From positions 1 through 64,000 of the forward strand of contig CALKWZ010000022.1 in NCBI GenBank assembly GCA_938003985.1: a stretch of 64,000 nt of DNA. The letters run 5' to 3'. This DNA comes from an uncultured Verrucomicrobiota bacterium (GTDB lineage Bacteria > Verrucomicrobiota > Kiritimatiellia > CAIQIC01 > Lenti-01). Made by a program: the position numbers and the translations under genes. Positions 1 to 8,534 of this stretch are shown here, piece by piece (position 1 is the first letter of the stretch; every line of letters begins with the position of its first letter). Below the pieces are notes generated by a model. That model saw only the letters and a program-made list of their open reading frames with translations. It was not told the origin of the DNA and searched no databases.

Positions 1-2
1 CG

Positions 3-1295
3 CGCGAAGCCTTGCCGCGCCTCGACGTGCGGGTGTCGTTCCTGCCGGACCGCGAACGGCTCGCGCTGGTGGTGCGCGACATCCAGGCCAGCCGCCGGGC
101 GTTTCCCCTGATCGAAATCGCCAACCGCTTTCTGGGCCGCGAGGATCTCTATCTGGTCAAGCTCGAGCTGGCGTCTCCGGCGCCGGCGCCGGAAGGCGCG
201 CCGCGCGCGACGCTGGTGCAATGCCTGGAATGCAAGCGGGTGTTCCGCAACCGGGCCAACGCGGAAGCGCATCTGCTGAACGACCACCTCGACAAGTTCT
301 TCGCCGTCGAGGAAACCGAAGTCGAGCCGCCGACGGGCGTTTTCACCTGCGTGGCGCGCTGCCGCCTGAGCGGCACGGTGCTGGGACCGCCGAACTACCA
401 CGGCTACAACGAAAAGATCCAGGAGCTGTGGGCGGCGCGGTTCGCGCACATGTCCAAGGCCGAATACCTCGGCCACGTCGAGACGGTGCGCGACGAAGCG
501 CTGGTCGAGCAGTGGAAGGATTCGCTGCGCAAGAAGACGGTCTATCGCCTCAAGGAAGTACCGGAAGGACAGGCCACCGCGCCGATGAGCCGCGCGGAAG
601 CGCAGGATTGGATGCGCGCCGGCAAGCTGAATCCCATGCTGCGCGAATCGGCCCGCTGCCTGCTGCCGGGGCCGCAATCCCGGAAATTCGACGACGGCGC
701 GCTGCGCTCCGCGGTGTCCCTGGCCTGGCAGAAGGAAACGCGGTTCCCGTTCACGCTCTCGCTGGCGCTGCGGCCGGCGTTCCGGCACATGCATCTGCAC
801 CTGTTCAAGGTGAACGCGCGGGAAACCTACGTGACGGCGGTGGAACCGATGCCCGTGGACAAGGCCACGGCGCCGGCCATCGTGAAGGCCATCGTGGAGC
901 ATCTCGAAGCCCATGCCGGCGCGACGCGCCAGCAGGTGCTGGAAGGGATGCGGCCGGGGGCGAATCCCGAGTCGGCCGAGGCCGCGGAACTGCTGCTGCA
1001 CCTCAACAACCTGGTCGCCAACGGCGGGGTCATCGAATTCTTCAACGGCACGCTGGTCTTGCCGCGCGCCGGCGTCCGTCCCGCGGACAAGCCGCCGGCG
1101 GCGGAAACCGCCGCGGCCGCGCCGGAGGGCGCCGCGGAGGATTCCCTCGCGGCGGATGACGCGTCCGCGGCGGAAGAGGTCGCGGAAATCGAAATCGCCG
1201 CGGAGGCCGAGCCGGCCGTGGCTGCGGCCGCCGAACCGCCGGCCGCGGAACCGCCGCCGGAAGCCCCGGCGGTGCCGGAGGTCCAACCGGAGTAG
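3..1295 (+). CDS. Hypothetical protein with C2H2-like zinc finger, 5' partial
   Basis: The reading frame is open to the left edge of the window. A TTG at 12 could be a start, but the frame continues upstream without a stop, so the true start probably lies outside. Near residue 75 there is a C-x2-C-x12-H-x4-H arrangement (CLECKRVF, then HLLNDH), which matches the spacing of a classical C2H2 zinc finger. The middle region is mixed helical/charged with no family I recognise. The last ~75 residues are low-complexity Ala/Glu/Pro. The gene ends 4 nt before the phosphoesterase gene, so the two are probably co-transcribed. Function is unknown; nucleic-acid binding is a guess from the finger alone. 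Confidence 0.7.
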   Translation, partial: REALPRLDVRVSFLPDRERLALVVRDIQASRRAFPLIEIANRFLGREDLYLVKLELASPAPAPEGAPRATLVQCLECKRVFRNRANAEAHLLNDHLDKFFAVEETEVEPPTGVFTCVARCRLSGTVLGPPNYHGYNEKIQELWAARFAHMSKAEYLGHVETVRDEALVEQWKDSLRKKTVYRLKEVPEGQATAPMSRAEAQDWMRAGKLNPMLRESARCLLPGPQSRKFDDGALRSAVSLAWQKETRFPFTLSLALRPAFRHMHLHLFKVNARETYVTAVEPMPVDKATAPAIVKAIVEHLEAHAGATRQQVLEGMRPGANPESAEAAELLLHLNNLVANGGVIEFFNGTLVLPRAGVRPADKPPAAETAAAAPEGAAEDSLAADDASAAEEVAEIEIAAEAEPAVAAAAEPPAAEPPPEAPAVPEVQPE

Positions 1296-1299
1296 CGCC

Positions 1300-2031
1300 A
1301 TGGGCCTGAAGTACGCCATTCTGGGCGACATCCACGCCAACTGGGAAGCGCTGACCGCCGTGCTGGCGGATGCGAAGACGCAGGGCGTGACGAACTACGC
1401 GTGCGTGGGCGACATCGTCGGCTACAACGCCGATCCGGAACGCTGCATCGAGGCGGTCCGCGAACTGGCCGGCGAGGCGGTGGTGCGCGGCAACCACGAC
1501 CACTACTGCTCGCGGCAGGAAAACCTCAACGGATTCCACCCGCTGGCGGCGGACGTGGTGGACTGGACGCGCAAGCGCCTCAGCGAGGAGCAGCGCAACT
1601 GGCTCGGCAACCTGCGCTATTCCCGCACCGTCGAGACGTTCATGCTCGTGCACGCCACGCTCGACAACCCCGAGATGTGGGGCTACGTCTTCGACAAGCT
1701 CGAGGCGGAGGCGAATTTCGCCTACCAGATGTGCTCCGTGTGCTTCTTCGGCCACACCCACGTGCCGCTGGCGTTCGAGAAGGCCGGCATCGTGCGCGGG
1801 GGACTCTACAGCAAGCTGCTGATCACCGCCGGGCGCAAGTACTACATCAACGTCGGCAGCGTCGGCCAGCCGCGCGACGGCGATCCGCGCGCGGCCTACG
1901 CCATCTACGACATGGTGCGCAACGTGGTCGAACTGCGCCGCGTGGAATACGACATCGCCGGCGCGCAACGCAAGATTCTCGCGGCGGGCCTGCCCGCCCG
2001 CGCGGCTTCGCGGCTGGAAATCGGCCGGTAG
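1300..2031 (+). CDS. Metallophosphoesterase (YfcE/calcineurin-like family)
   Basis: This 243-residue protein carries the ordered metal-binding motifs of the calcineurin-like phosphoesterase fold: GDIHAN near residue 9, GDIVGYNADP near 39, GNHDHY near 67 and GHTHVP near 150. These supply the Asp, His and Asn ligands of a two-metal centre. Small cytosolic members of this group hydrolyse phosphodiesters or act as Ser/Thr phosphatases; the substrate cannot be read from the sequence. The ATG at 1300 was chosen because the GDIH motif must lie close to the N-terminus. Longer in-frame extensions overlap the upstream gene and look like shadow sequence. It is tightly packed after the zinc-finger gene (4 nt). 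Confidence 0.9.
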   Translation: MGLKYAILGDIHANWEALTAVLADAKTQGVTNYACVGDIVGYNADPERCIEAVRELAGEAVVRGNHDHYCSRQENLNGFHPLAADVVDWTRKRLSEEQRNWLGNLRYSRTVETFMLVHATLDNPEMWGYVFDKLEAEANFAYQMCSVCFFGHTHVPLAFEKAGIVRGGLYSKLLITAGRKYYINVGSVGQPRDGDPRAAYAIYDMVRNVVELRRVEYDIAGAQRKILAAGLPARAASRLEIGR

Positions 2032-2055
2032 GCCGCGGAAAAGAGGGCTTGCCGG

Positions 2056-3036
2056 ATGAAACGCACCCCGTTGGGAATCCTGACGCTGCTCGCCTGGGCC
2101 GGCGCGGTCGCCGCTTCGGCGCAGGTCGAACTGACCTGGCAGCTGGCGCATCACCGGACGGTGCTGATGGAGCCCGTGCGGGCGACCGTGACCATCGCCA
2201 ACCGGACCGGCCAGACGCTCGATCTCTCGCCGCGCGGCAACGCCCGGCTCGCGTTCGACGTCGAAGACCAGCCGTCGTCGCCGGTGGCCGAAACCGGGCG
2301 GCCCCTGCTGACGCAACCGGTGATCATTCCCGCCGGCGCCGTCCGCGCCGTGGACGTGAACCTGCTGGACGCCTATCGGCTCGTGAAGGGGCAGAGCTAC
2401 ATGCTGACGCCCGTGCTGGAGTTCGCGGGCCTGCGGTTCTTCGGCCGGCGCCTGTCGCTGGAAATCCAGCCCGGCCTCGAACTGGCCCGGCGCGACTGCG
2501 GCCTGCCCGCGGCGGGCGACGCGCGCACCGCCACCCTGCGCCTGCTCAACCGCGACCGCAGCGACCGGCTGTTTTTCCGGCTCGACGATTCGTCCACGGG
2601 CTATTGCCTCGGGGTCTACGACCTGGGGCGGGTGATCCGGTTCTTCGCGCCGCTCCTCGAGCAGGACGCGGCCGGCGCGTTCCACGTGCTGCACCAAACG
2701 GGGCCCGACCGGTTCGCCCATTCGACGTTCGGCACCGACGGCGCGCCCCTGGGCACGACGTTCTACGGCGCGACCGTGGGCAGCATCCGGCTGGCGCGGA
2801 ACGAGCGGGGCGAGCTCGCGGTGCAAGGCGGCACGCCCTACGTCGAGGATCCCGAACAACCCGGCGTGCTCCTCGGCCCCGAACTGCCGCCGGCCCATCC
2901 CTACCGCACGACCTTGGGCGAACCCGCGGCGCCCGCGCGCGCCGCTCCGGAAGCTTCCGCGCCGAGAAAGCCGGCCGCCCCCAAACCGCAACCCAGCGAG
3001 AAATCCCATGCCGGATCCGAATCTGTTTCTTGGTAA
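2056..3036 (+). CDS. Hypothetical secreted protein
   Basis: 326 residues with a clear signal peptide (MKRTPLGIL followed by a hydrophobic stretch, cleavage likely after AASAQ near residue 23). The mature part looks mostly beta: it opens with VELTWQLAHHRTVLMEPVRA, resembling an immunoglobulin-like domain of the kind that begins many periplasmic proteins. The last ~45 residues are Ala/Pro/Lys-rich and probably disordered. A GAGGG 8 nt before the ATG may serve as ribosome binding site. The 3' end overlaps the next gene by 29 nt. I do not recognise a named family; export to the periplasm is the only function-related inference. Confidence 0.75.
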   Translation: MKRTPLGILTLLAWAGAVAASAQVELTWQLAHHRTVLMEPVRATVTIANRTGQTLDLSPRGNARLAFDVEDQPSSPVAETGRPLLTQPVIIPAGAVRAVDVNLLDAYRLVKGQSYMLTPVLEFAGLRFFGRRLSLEIQPGLELARRDCGLPAAGDARTATLRLLNRDRSDRLFFRLDDSSTGYCLGVYDLGRVIRFFAPLLEQDAAGAFHVLHQTGPDRFAHSTFGTDGAPLGTTFYGATVGSIRLARNERGELAVQGGTPYVEDPEQPGVLLGPELPPAHPYRTTLGEPAAPARAAPEASAPRKPAAPKPQPSEKSHAGSESVSW

Positions 3037-3565
3037 GGCGCTGCTCGGACTGGGAGCGTTGGGCCTCGCGGCGGGCTTGATCGCCCTGCTCGCGCCGGAA
3101 CGGCTGCTCGCCGGTTTGCAGGCGTTTCCCCGGTCGAAAGCGCCGGGCTGGATTTTGGGCGCCCTCGGCGCGTTCTGGGTATGCTGGGTGATTTCGCACG
3201 CGGCGCTGGGCCGGTTCGAGGTCGTCAAGCCGTTCATTCCGGTGCTGGGGGTGGTGGCCTACGCGGCGATCGTGTTTTTCCTGGACGAGCTGCTGGCGCC
3301 GCGGATGCTGGGCGGCGTGCTGCTGCTGGCGGCGAATCCGCTGCTCAACGGCGTGCGCTGGGCGGATTCGCCGTGGCGCTTCGCCGTCATCCTGATCGCC
3401 TACGCCTGGGTAATCGCGGGCTGCGCGCTGATGCTGCATCCGTGGACGTTCCGGCAGTTGAGCGGGAAGTTCGCGAAATCGGCGCGGGCCGTGCGGACGA
3501 TCGGCTGGGGCAAGGTGCTGGGCGGCGCGATCCTGCTGGCGGCGGGACTGGGACATCTGCGCTGA
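3008..3565 (+). CDS. Small integral membrane protein of unknown function
   Basis: 185 residues with about five predicted membrane spans: around 8-28, 40-62, 72-95, 98-116 and 122-145, then a final hydrophobic segment near the C-terminus (VLGGAILLAAGLGHL). It has no catalytic motif or charged signature that I recognise. The start lies 29 nt inside the preceding secreted-protein gene and a GAGAAA precedes it. The gene is followed after 10 nt by the glycosyltransferase gene, so it sits in an envelope-related operon. Its role is unknown. Confidence 0.75.
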   Translation: MPDPNLFLGKALLGLGALGLAAGLIALLAPERLLAGLQAFPRSKAPGWILGALGAFWVCWVISHAALGRFEVVKPFIPVLGVVAYAAIVFFLDELLAPRMLGGVLLLAANPLLNGVRWADSPWRFAVILIAYAWVIAGCALMLHPWTFRQLSGKFAKSARAVRTIGWGKVLGGAILLAAGLGHLR

Positions 3566-3575
3566 GGGTCGCGCC

Positions 3576-4520
3576 GTGGCCGAGCCCATCCGCACGCATG
3601 CGCCGCGGTTCCTGCTGCTGCGGGGCGGGGCCATCGGGGATTTCATCGCCACGCTGCCCGTGCTGCAGGCGCTGCGCGCGCAATGGCCGGCCGCCGTCAT
3701 CGAAATCTGGGGCTATCCGCACGTGGCGGAATTGGCGGTGGCGGCGGGGCTGGCGCAGTCGGTCGTTTCGCTCGACCGCGCGGAAATGGCGCGGTTCTTC
3801 GTGCCCGAGCCGCAGTTCACCGATGCGCAGGTGGCGGCGGTGCGCTCGTTCGACCTGATCTTCAACTATCTGCACGATCCGGTGGGCCAGGTGCGCAGCA
3901 ACCTGCTGCTGGCGGGAGCCAAGCAGGTGTTGTCGGGCTCGCCGATCGTCAAGCGCGGGCACGCGGTGCCGTTCCTGCTGGAGCCGTTGCAGGCGCTGGC
4001 GCTGTACGACACGGAACTGGTGCCGACTTTGGACTGGCCGGCGGACCGGCGCGCCGCGGGCCGGGAGCGCCTGCGGGCGCTGGGGTTGCGGGAGCGGCCC
4101 GTCGCGGTGCATCCGGGCAGCGGCAGCCCGGCGAAAAACTGGCCCGTCGAACGCTTCGTCGAAATCGTCCGGCGCCTGCGCGCCGCGGGGCGGGAAGCGG
4201 TGGCGGTTTTCGGCGAGGCCGACGTGGACGCGGCGGCCGTTTTCGCGCGCGAGCTTCCGGATTTGCCGGTGTTGGCCGGCCTGACGCTGGTGGAATTGGC
4301 CGGCGCGCTGGCCGAATGCGGCGCGTTTTTGGGCAACGACTCGGGCATCGCGCATCTGGCGGCGGCGGTGGGGGTGCCGACGACGGCGCTGTTCGGGCCG
4401 TCGGACGCGGACGTCTGGGCGCCGCGCGGCCGGGGCGGCGTGCGCGTGCTGCGCGCGCCCGAAGGCGAGCTGGTACGGCTGGAGATTTCCGCCGTCTGGA
4501 ACGCCCTCGCGCAACCCTGA
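3576..4520 (+). CDS. Glycosyltransferase family 9 (heptosyltransferase-like)
   Basis: 314 residues with the GT9 (WaaC/WaaF/WaaQ-like) layout. The N-terminal LLLRGGAIGDFIATLPVLQAL fold is typical of heptosyltransferases. HPGSGSPAKNWP near residue 176 begins the nucleotide-sugar half, and GNDSGIAHLAAAVGVPTTAL near 250 is the conserved donor-binding loop, followed by FGPSDADVWAP. Such enzymes add heptose or related sugars to lipid A-core on the inner leaflet of the inner membrane. The start is GTG at 3576, 10 nt after the upstream gene. The exact sugar cannot be assigned. Together with kdsD elsewhere in the window it supports an LPS-bearing cell. Confidence 0.9.
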   Translation: MAEPIRTHAPRFLLLRGGAIGDFIATLPVLQALRAQWPAAVIEIWGYPHVAELAVAAGLAQSVVSLDRAEMARFFVPEPQFTDAQVAAVRSFDLIFNYLHDPVGQVRSNLLLAGAKQVLSGSPIVKRGHAVPFLLEPLQALALYDTELVPTLDWPADRRAAGRERLRALGLRERPVAVHPGSGSPAKNWPVERFVEIVRRLRAAGREAVAVFGEADVDAAAVFARELPDLPVLAGLTLVELAGALAECGAFLGNDSGIAHLAAAVGVPTTALFGPSDADVWAPRGRGGVRVLRAPEGELVRLEISAVWNALAQP

Positions 4521-4526
4521 TTTGGT

Positions 4527-4555
4527 TTGCGCGGCGCGGCGGGGTGCGGTACAAC
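4527..4555 (+). promoter_or_regulatory. Predicted sigma-70-type promoter of metG
   Basis: TTGCGC (4527-4532) and TACAAC (4550-4555) are separated by 17 nt. Transcription would begin about 20 nt before the metG ATG, leaving room for the AGGAG at 4570-4574. The -35 form TTGCGC recurs before aspS and the last gene of the window. Confidence 0.5.
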
Positions 4556-4580
4556 CCTTCGCCGAACCAGGAGCCCTTGG

Positions 4581-6545
4581 ATGAAGCCCGAAGCCTACTA
4601 CGTCACGACGCCGATCTACTACGTCAACGACAAGCCGCACCTCGGCCATGCCTACACGACGGTGCTGGCCGACGTGCTGGCGCGCTGCCAGCGCCAGTTC
4701 GGGCGCGACGTCTGGTTCCTGACGGGCACCGACGAGCACGGCCAGAAGGTGCAGGAGGCCGCGGCCAAGCTGGGCATCGATCCGCAAACCCACGTCGATG
4801 CGACCGTGGTGCGCTTCCAGGAAGCGTGGCAGCGGCTCGAGATCCGCAACGACGACTTCATCCGCACGACCGAACCGCGCCACAAGCTCATCGTGCAGGA
4901 AATCCTCCAGGATCTCTACGACCGCGGCGAAATCTACCGCGACGAATACGACGGCTGGTACTGCGTGCCCTGCGAACGGTTCTTCACCGAGAAGGATCTC
5001 GTCAACGGCAACTGCCCGGAATGCGGCCGGCCGGTGCAGCGCGTGCGCGAAGCCAACTATTTCTTCAAGATGAGCGCCTACCAGGACTGGCTCGTCGAAT
5101 ACATCCAAACCCATCCCGACTTCATCCAGCCCGAATTCCGGCGCAACGAAACGCTGGGCTTCCTGCGCAAGCCGCTGCAGGACCTGTGCATTTCGCGGCC
5201 GAAGTCGCGCCTGGCCTGGGGCATCGAGCTGCCCTTCGATCCGGACTACGTCACCTACGTCTGGTTCGACGCGCTGGTCAACTACGTCAGCGCGGTCGGC
5301 TACCGCCGCGACGACGCGCAGTTCGCGCGCCGCTGGCCGGCGATCCATTTGATCGGCAAGGACATCCTGACGACGCACACGGTCTATTGGCCCTGCATGC
5401 TGAAAGCGATGGGCGTGGCGATGCCCAAGACGATCTTCGCGCACGGCTGGTGGCTGATGGGCGCCGCCAAGATGAGCAAGAGCCTCGGCAACGTGGTGAA
5501 TCCGCTGGACCTGATGGACCGCTACGGCGTCGATCCGTTCCGCTACTTCCTGATGGCCGAAATGGCGATGGGGCAGGACGCGTCCTTCACCGAGGAGGCG
5601 TTCATCCGCCGCTACAACGCCGATCTGGCCAACGATCTGGGCAATCTGCTCAACCGCGTGGTCAGCATGGTCGGCAAGTATTGCGGCGGGAAGCTGCCGG
5701 CGCCGCCGGCGGGCACGTTCGCGAACGGCCCGGCCGCCGACCTGTTCAGGCAGGCCGCCGCGGCGGCCGCGGGCCTGCAAACCGCCGTCGAGACGTTCAC
5801 GCTCCACGCCGGCGTCGCGCAGGTGATCGAGGCCGTGCGCGCCATCAACAAATTCATCGAAATCCAGCAGCCCTGGACGCAAGCCCGCGCGGCCGATCCG
5901 GGGCCGCTGCACGCCACGCTCTACGCCGCCGCCGAAGCGCTGCGCGTTTGCGCCGGCCTGCTGGCGCCGTTGATGCCCACCAAGATGGCCGAGCTGCGCG
6001 CCGCGCTCGGCATGGAGAAGCCCATGACCGTGAATCCCGACGAATTGACGAAGCCCGAAGTTCTGCAACCCGGCACGCCGGTGGCCGCGCCCGGAGCGCT
6101 GTTCCCGCGCATCGAAGCGCCGGCGCCCGCGGCGGAAACGAAGATCGAAACCGCGCCGGCCGCGCCGCCGCCGGCGCCCGCGAAGGCCGCGCCGGCGCCG
6201 GGCACGATCGCCCATCCGGAAGGCGTGATCGCCTACGACGATTTCGCGAAGGTGCAGCTGCGCACGGCGAAGATCATGGGCGCGGAGCCCATCGAAAACG
6301 CGGTGAAGCTGCTGAAGCTGAACGTGCTGATGGGCGACGAGCGCCGGCAGATCGTCGCCGGCATCGCGCTCTACTACAAGCCCGAGGAACTGATCGGCAA
6401 GACCGTCGTCGTGGTGTCGAACCTCGCGCCGATCAAGCTGCGCGGCGTGGAAAGCCAGGGCATGCTGCTGGCCGCCAGCAAGGGCGAGCGCCTGCGGTTG
6501 GTGACCGTGGACGGCGACCTGTCCAGCGGCGCCGTCGTCAAGTAG
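4581..6545 (+). CDS. metG: Methionyl-tRNA synthetase
   Basis: 654 residues. The class I HIGH signature is PHLGH at residues 19-23 and the KMSKS loop (AAKMSKSLGN) is near residue 297. A zinc knuckle follows in the connective peptide (CVPC ... CPEC, near 130-150). The anticodon-binding helix bundle is followed by a Pro/Ala linker (about residues 500-545) and a C-terminal EMAPII/Arc1p-like tRNA-binding domain (from IAYDDFAKVQLRTAKI to the end), which dimerises the enzyme in many bacteria. It charges initiator and elongator tRNA-Met in the cytosol. The ATG at 4581 is preceded by CAGGAG; the frame upstream of it overlaps the promoter and was rejected. The 3' end overlaps miaB on the opposite strand by 8 nt. 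Confidence 0.97.
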   Translation: MKPEAYYVTTPIYYVNDKPHLGHAYTTVLADVLARCQRQFGRDVWFLTGTDEHGQKVQEAAAKLGIDPQTHVDATVVRFQEAWQRLEIRNDDFIRTTEPRHKLIVQEILQDLYDRGEIYRDEYDGWYCVPCERFFTEKDLVNGNCPECGRPVQRVREANYFFKMSAYQDWLVEYIQTHPDFIQPEFRRNETLGFLRKPLQDLCISRPKSRLAWGIELPFDPDYVTYVWFDALVNYVSAVGYRRDDAQFARRWPAIHLIGKDILTTHTVYWPCMLKAMGVAMPKTIFAHGWWLMGAAKMSKSLGNVVNPLDLMDRYGVDPFRYFLMAEMAMGQDASFTEEAFIRRYNADLANDLGNLLNRVVSMVGKYCGGKLPAPPAGTFANGPAADLFRQAAAAAAGLQTAVETFTLHAGVAQVIEAVRAINKFIEIQQPWTQARAADPGPLHATLYAAAEALRVCAGLLAPLMPTKMAELRAALGMEKPMTVNPDELTKPEVLQPGTPVAAPGALFPRIEAPAPAAETKIETAPAAPPPAPAKAAPAPGTIAHPEGVIAYDDFAKVQLRTAKIMGAEPIENAVKLLKLNVLMGDERRQIVAGIALYYKPEELIGKTVVVVSNLAPIKLRGVESQGMLLAASKGERLRLVTVDGDLSSGAVVK

Positions 6546-7854
6546 CCGCGGCCACCAGGCTGAACGGGCCGGCCCAGACGATGCGGGCCGCGATCGCGTC
6601 GCCGGGTTGCGCCGCCGAACCGTCCACGAAGACCGGCTTGCAGTCGGGCGTGCGCCCGTGCCGGCGACCGTTCTTCTCGATGCTCTCGACGAGGACGTCC
6701 ACCGTTTGGCCCAGCAGCGGCGCGTTCTTTTCCGTCAGCCGGGCGCGCAACTGGGTTTCCAGCGCGACGCGCCGCCGCTCTTTTTCGGCTTCGGGCACGT
6801 CGTCGGGCAGGTGCCGCGCGGAATAGGTCAGGGGCCGCGGGGAATACTTGGCCACGCGGATCATGTCGGGATCCACGCGGCGCATGAGCGCCAGGGTTTC
6901 CTCGAATTGCGCGGCGGTTTCGCCGGGAAAGCCGACGATGACGTCGGTGGAGAGCCCCACGTGCGGGAGGGCCGCGCGGACGCGGGCGACGAGCGCTTCG
7001 TAGTCCGCCACGGTGTATCCGCGGCGCATCGCGGCGAGCACGGCGTCGGATCCGGCCTGCACCGGGATTTCGAAATAGGGGCACAGGCCGGGCGTGGCCG
7101 CGACGGCGGCGATCAGGTCGTCCGTGATCCAGCGCGGATGGCTGGTGAGGAAGCGGACGCGGAGAAGGCCGGGGATGGCGGCGACGCGGCGGAGCAGCTC
7201 GGGCAGGTGGATTTCGCCGGGGCGGTCCAGGCCGTAGCGGTCGACGATCTGGCCGAGCAGGATGATTTCGCGCACGCCGCGCGCGGCGAGCGCGGCGGCT
7301 TCGGCGAGGATTTCGGCGGCCGGGCGCGAACGTTCCCCGCCGCGGCGGTAGGGGATGACGCAGTAGGTGCAGGCGTGGGAGCAGCCGAGCACGACGGGCA
7401 CGTGCGCGACGACGGCGCGGCCGGTCTGCGAATCGGGCAGGGGCGGCGGCGGCAGGTCGTCGTCCGCGGCGGCCGCGGGCGGGAGCTGGCCGCCCGTTTC
7501 CAGATAGGCGCGCAAGGGCGCGAGATCCGACGGCGGCAGGAAGAGATCGACGAACGGAAAGCGGGCGCGGAAGCGGTCGAGTTCGCGGGGATTTTTCCCC
7601 ACGAGGCAACCCATGAGCGCGACGGTCCGTTCCGGATTCTCCCGCCTGAGTTCGGCCACGTAGGTCAGGCGCGAATAGATCTTGTCCTCGGCCTGCTGGC
7701 GCACGACGCAGGTGTTCAGCAGCAGCAGGGCGGCGTCGCGGGCGTGCGCGACGGGCCGGAAACCGGCGGATTCCAGCAACGCGGCCGCGCGCAGGGCGTC
7801 GGCCTCGTTCATCTGGCACCCGATGGTCCAGAGGTGATAGGTGGAGGGCGTCAA
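6538..7854 (-). CDS. miaB: tRNA methylthiotransferase, MiaB type
   Basis: Radical SAM enzyme that would add a methylthio group to i6A37 of tRNAs using two [4Fe-4S] clusters. The N-terminal UPF0004 domain supplies Cys13 (GCQMNEAD), Cys49 (NTCVV) and Cys83 (MGCLVG). The radical SAM triad is CSHACTYC near residue 150, and the C-terminal ~65 residues fit a TRAM RNA-binding domain. The start is inferred to be TTG at 7854 (438 residues), because the first ATG lies after the essential Cys13 and the longer open frame runs through the preceding gene. No clear ribosome binding site is seen. The radical SAM barrel has LLGQIVDRYG where most MiaB proteins have LLGQNVNSYG, so a MiaB-like paralogue with different specificity cannot be excluded. 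Confidence 0.88.
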   Translation of the reverse strand: MTPSTYHLWTIGCQMNEADALRAAALLESAGFRPVAHARDAALLLLNTCVVRQQAEDKIYSRLTYVAELRRENPERTVALMGCLVGKNPRELDRFRARFPFVDLFLPPSDLAPLRAYLETGGQLPPAAAADDDLPPPPLPDSQTGRAVVAHVPVVLGCSHACTYCVIPYRRGGERSRPAAEILAEAAALAARGVREIILLGQIVDRYGLDRPGEIHLPELLRRVAAIPGLLRVRFLTSHPRWITDDLIAAVAATPGLCPYFEIPVQAGSDAVLAAMRRGYTVADYEALVARVRAALPHVGLSTDVIVGFPGETAAQFEETLALMRRVDPDMIRVAKYSPRPLTYSARHLPDDVPEAEKERRRVALETQLRARLTEKNAPLLGQTVDVLVESIEKNGRRHGRTPDCKPVFVDGSAAQPGDAIAARIVWAGPFSLVAAAT

Positions 7855-7880
7855 GAGCGGCGGGGCGGAGCGGCCGGACC

Positions 7881-8348
7881 CTAGCGTTTTTTGCGGGCCG
7901 GCGCCTTGGCCTTGGGTTTCGCCTTGGCCTTGGGTTGCGGTTTCGCGGCGGCCCTGGGTTTCGCCTTGGCTTTGGGGGCGGGCTTGGCCGGGGCCGGCGC
8001 TTTTTTCTTGGCCACGGCCTTGGCGGCGGCGGGCTTGGTCTTGGCGGCCGCCGCCGGTTTCGCCGGCGGGACGGGCGCCGCGGCCACGGCCTCCTCGTCG
8101 GGTTCGTCGTCGTCGAAGCCTTCGAGCAGCAGCAGCTCCTTTTCCTCTTCGCTGGGCTCTTCGTCCTCGTCCTCGTCGTCGAATTCGGCCTGCGCGGCGC
8201 AATCGGAACAGAGCGCGGACTGCGGGAAGCAGGCGGAGCAGAACTCGATGCCGCACATGGTGCATTCCCTCAAAAAGTCCTCGCCGTGGACGTCGCATCC
8301 GCTCGTATAGCCGCCGAAGGGGCTGAATTCCTCGTCTTCCATGCTCAT
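7881..8348 (-). CDS. Small protein: Cys cluster, acidic middle, histone H1-like basic tail
   Basis: 155 residues in three parts. Residues ~14-52 contain seven Cys plus His (CDVHGEDF, ECTMCGIEFCSACF, LCSDC), which looks like a B-box/zinc-ribbon style metal site. Residues ~55-90 are strongly acidic (DDEDEDEEPSEEEKE). The last ~65 residues consist almost only of Lys, Ala and Pro (PKAKAKPKAKAPARKKR), closely resembling the DNA-binding tail of histone H1 or bacterial Hc1/AlgP-type proteins. The ATG at 8348 has GAGGA 7 nt upstream. It lies 26 nt before miaB and is probably its operon partner. A nucleoid-associated role is inferred from composition only. Confidence 0.75.
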   Translation of the reverse strand: MSMEDEEFSPFGGYTSGCDVHGEDFLRECTMCGIEFCSACFPQSALCSDCAAQAEFDDEDEDEEPSEEEKELLLLEGFDDDEPDEEAVAAAPVPPAKPAAAAKTKPAAAKAVAKKKAPAPAKPAPKAKAKPRAAAKPQPKAKAKPKAKAPARKKR

Positions 8349-8534
8349 GTCCGGTCCTCGGGGGTTCAAGTTGGCGGAATCGCGCGCGACCCGCGCGCAT
8401 CCTGCTTGTACTGTTCGCACGGGACGGCTTGATCGTCAAGCGGTGAAATGCGCGAAAAACGCCGGCCCGCTTTTTTGTTTGCGGCGGCGCGCCGCCTCGT
8501 GGGAAAGTACGGCCATGCGCGGATCGCGACGGAC

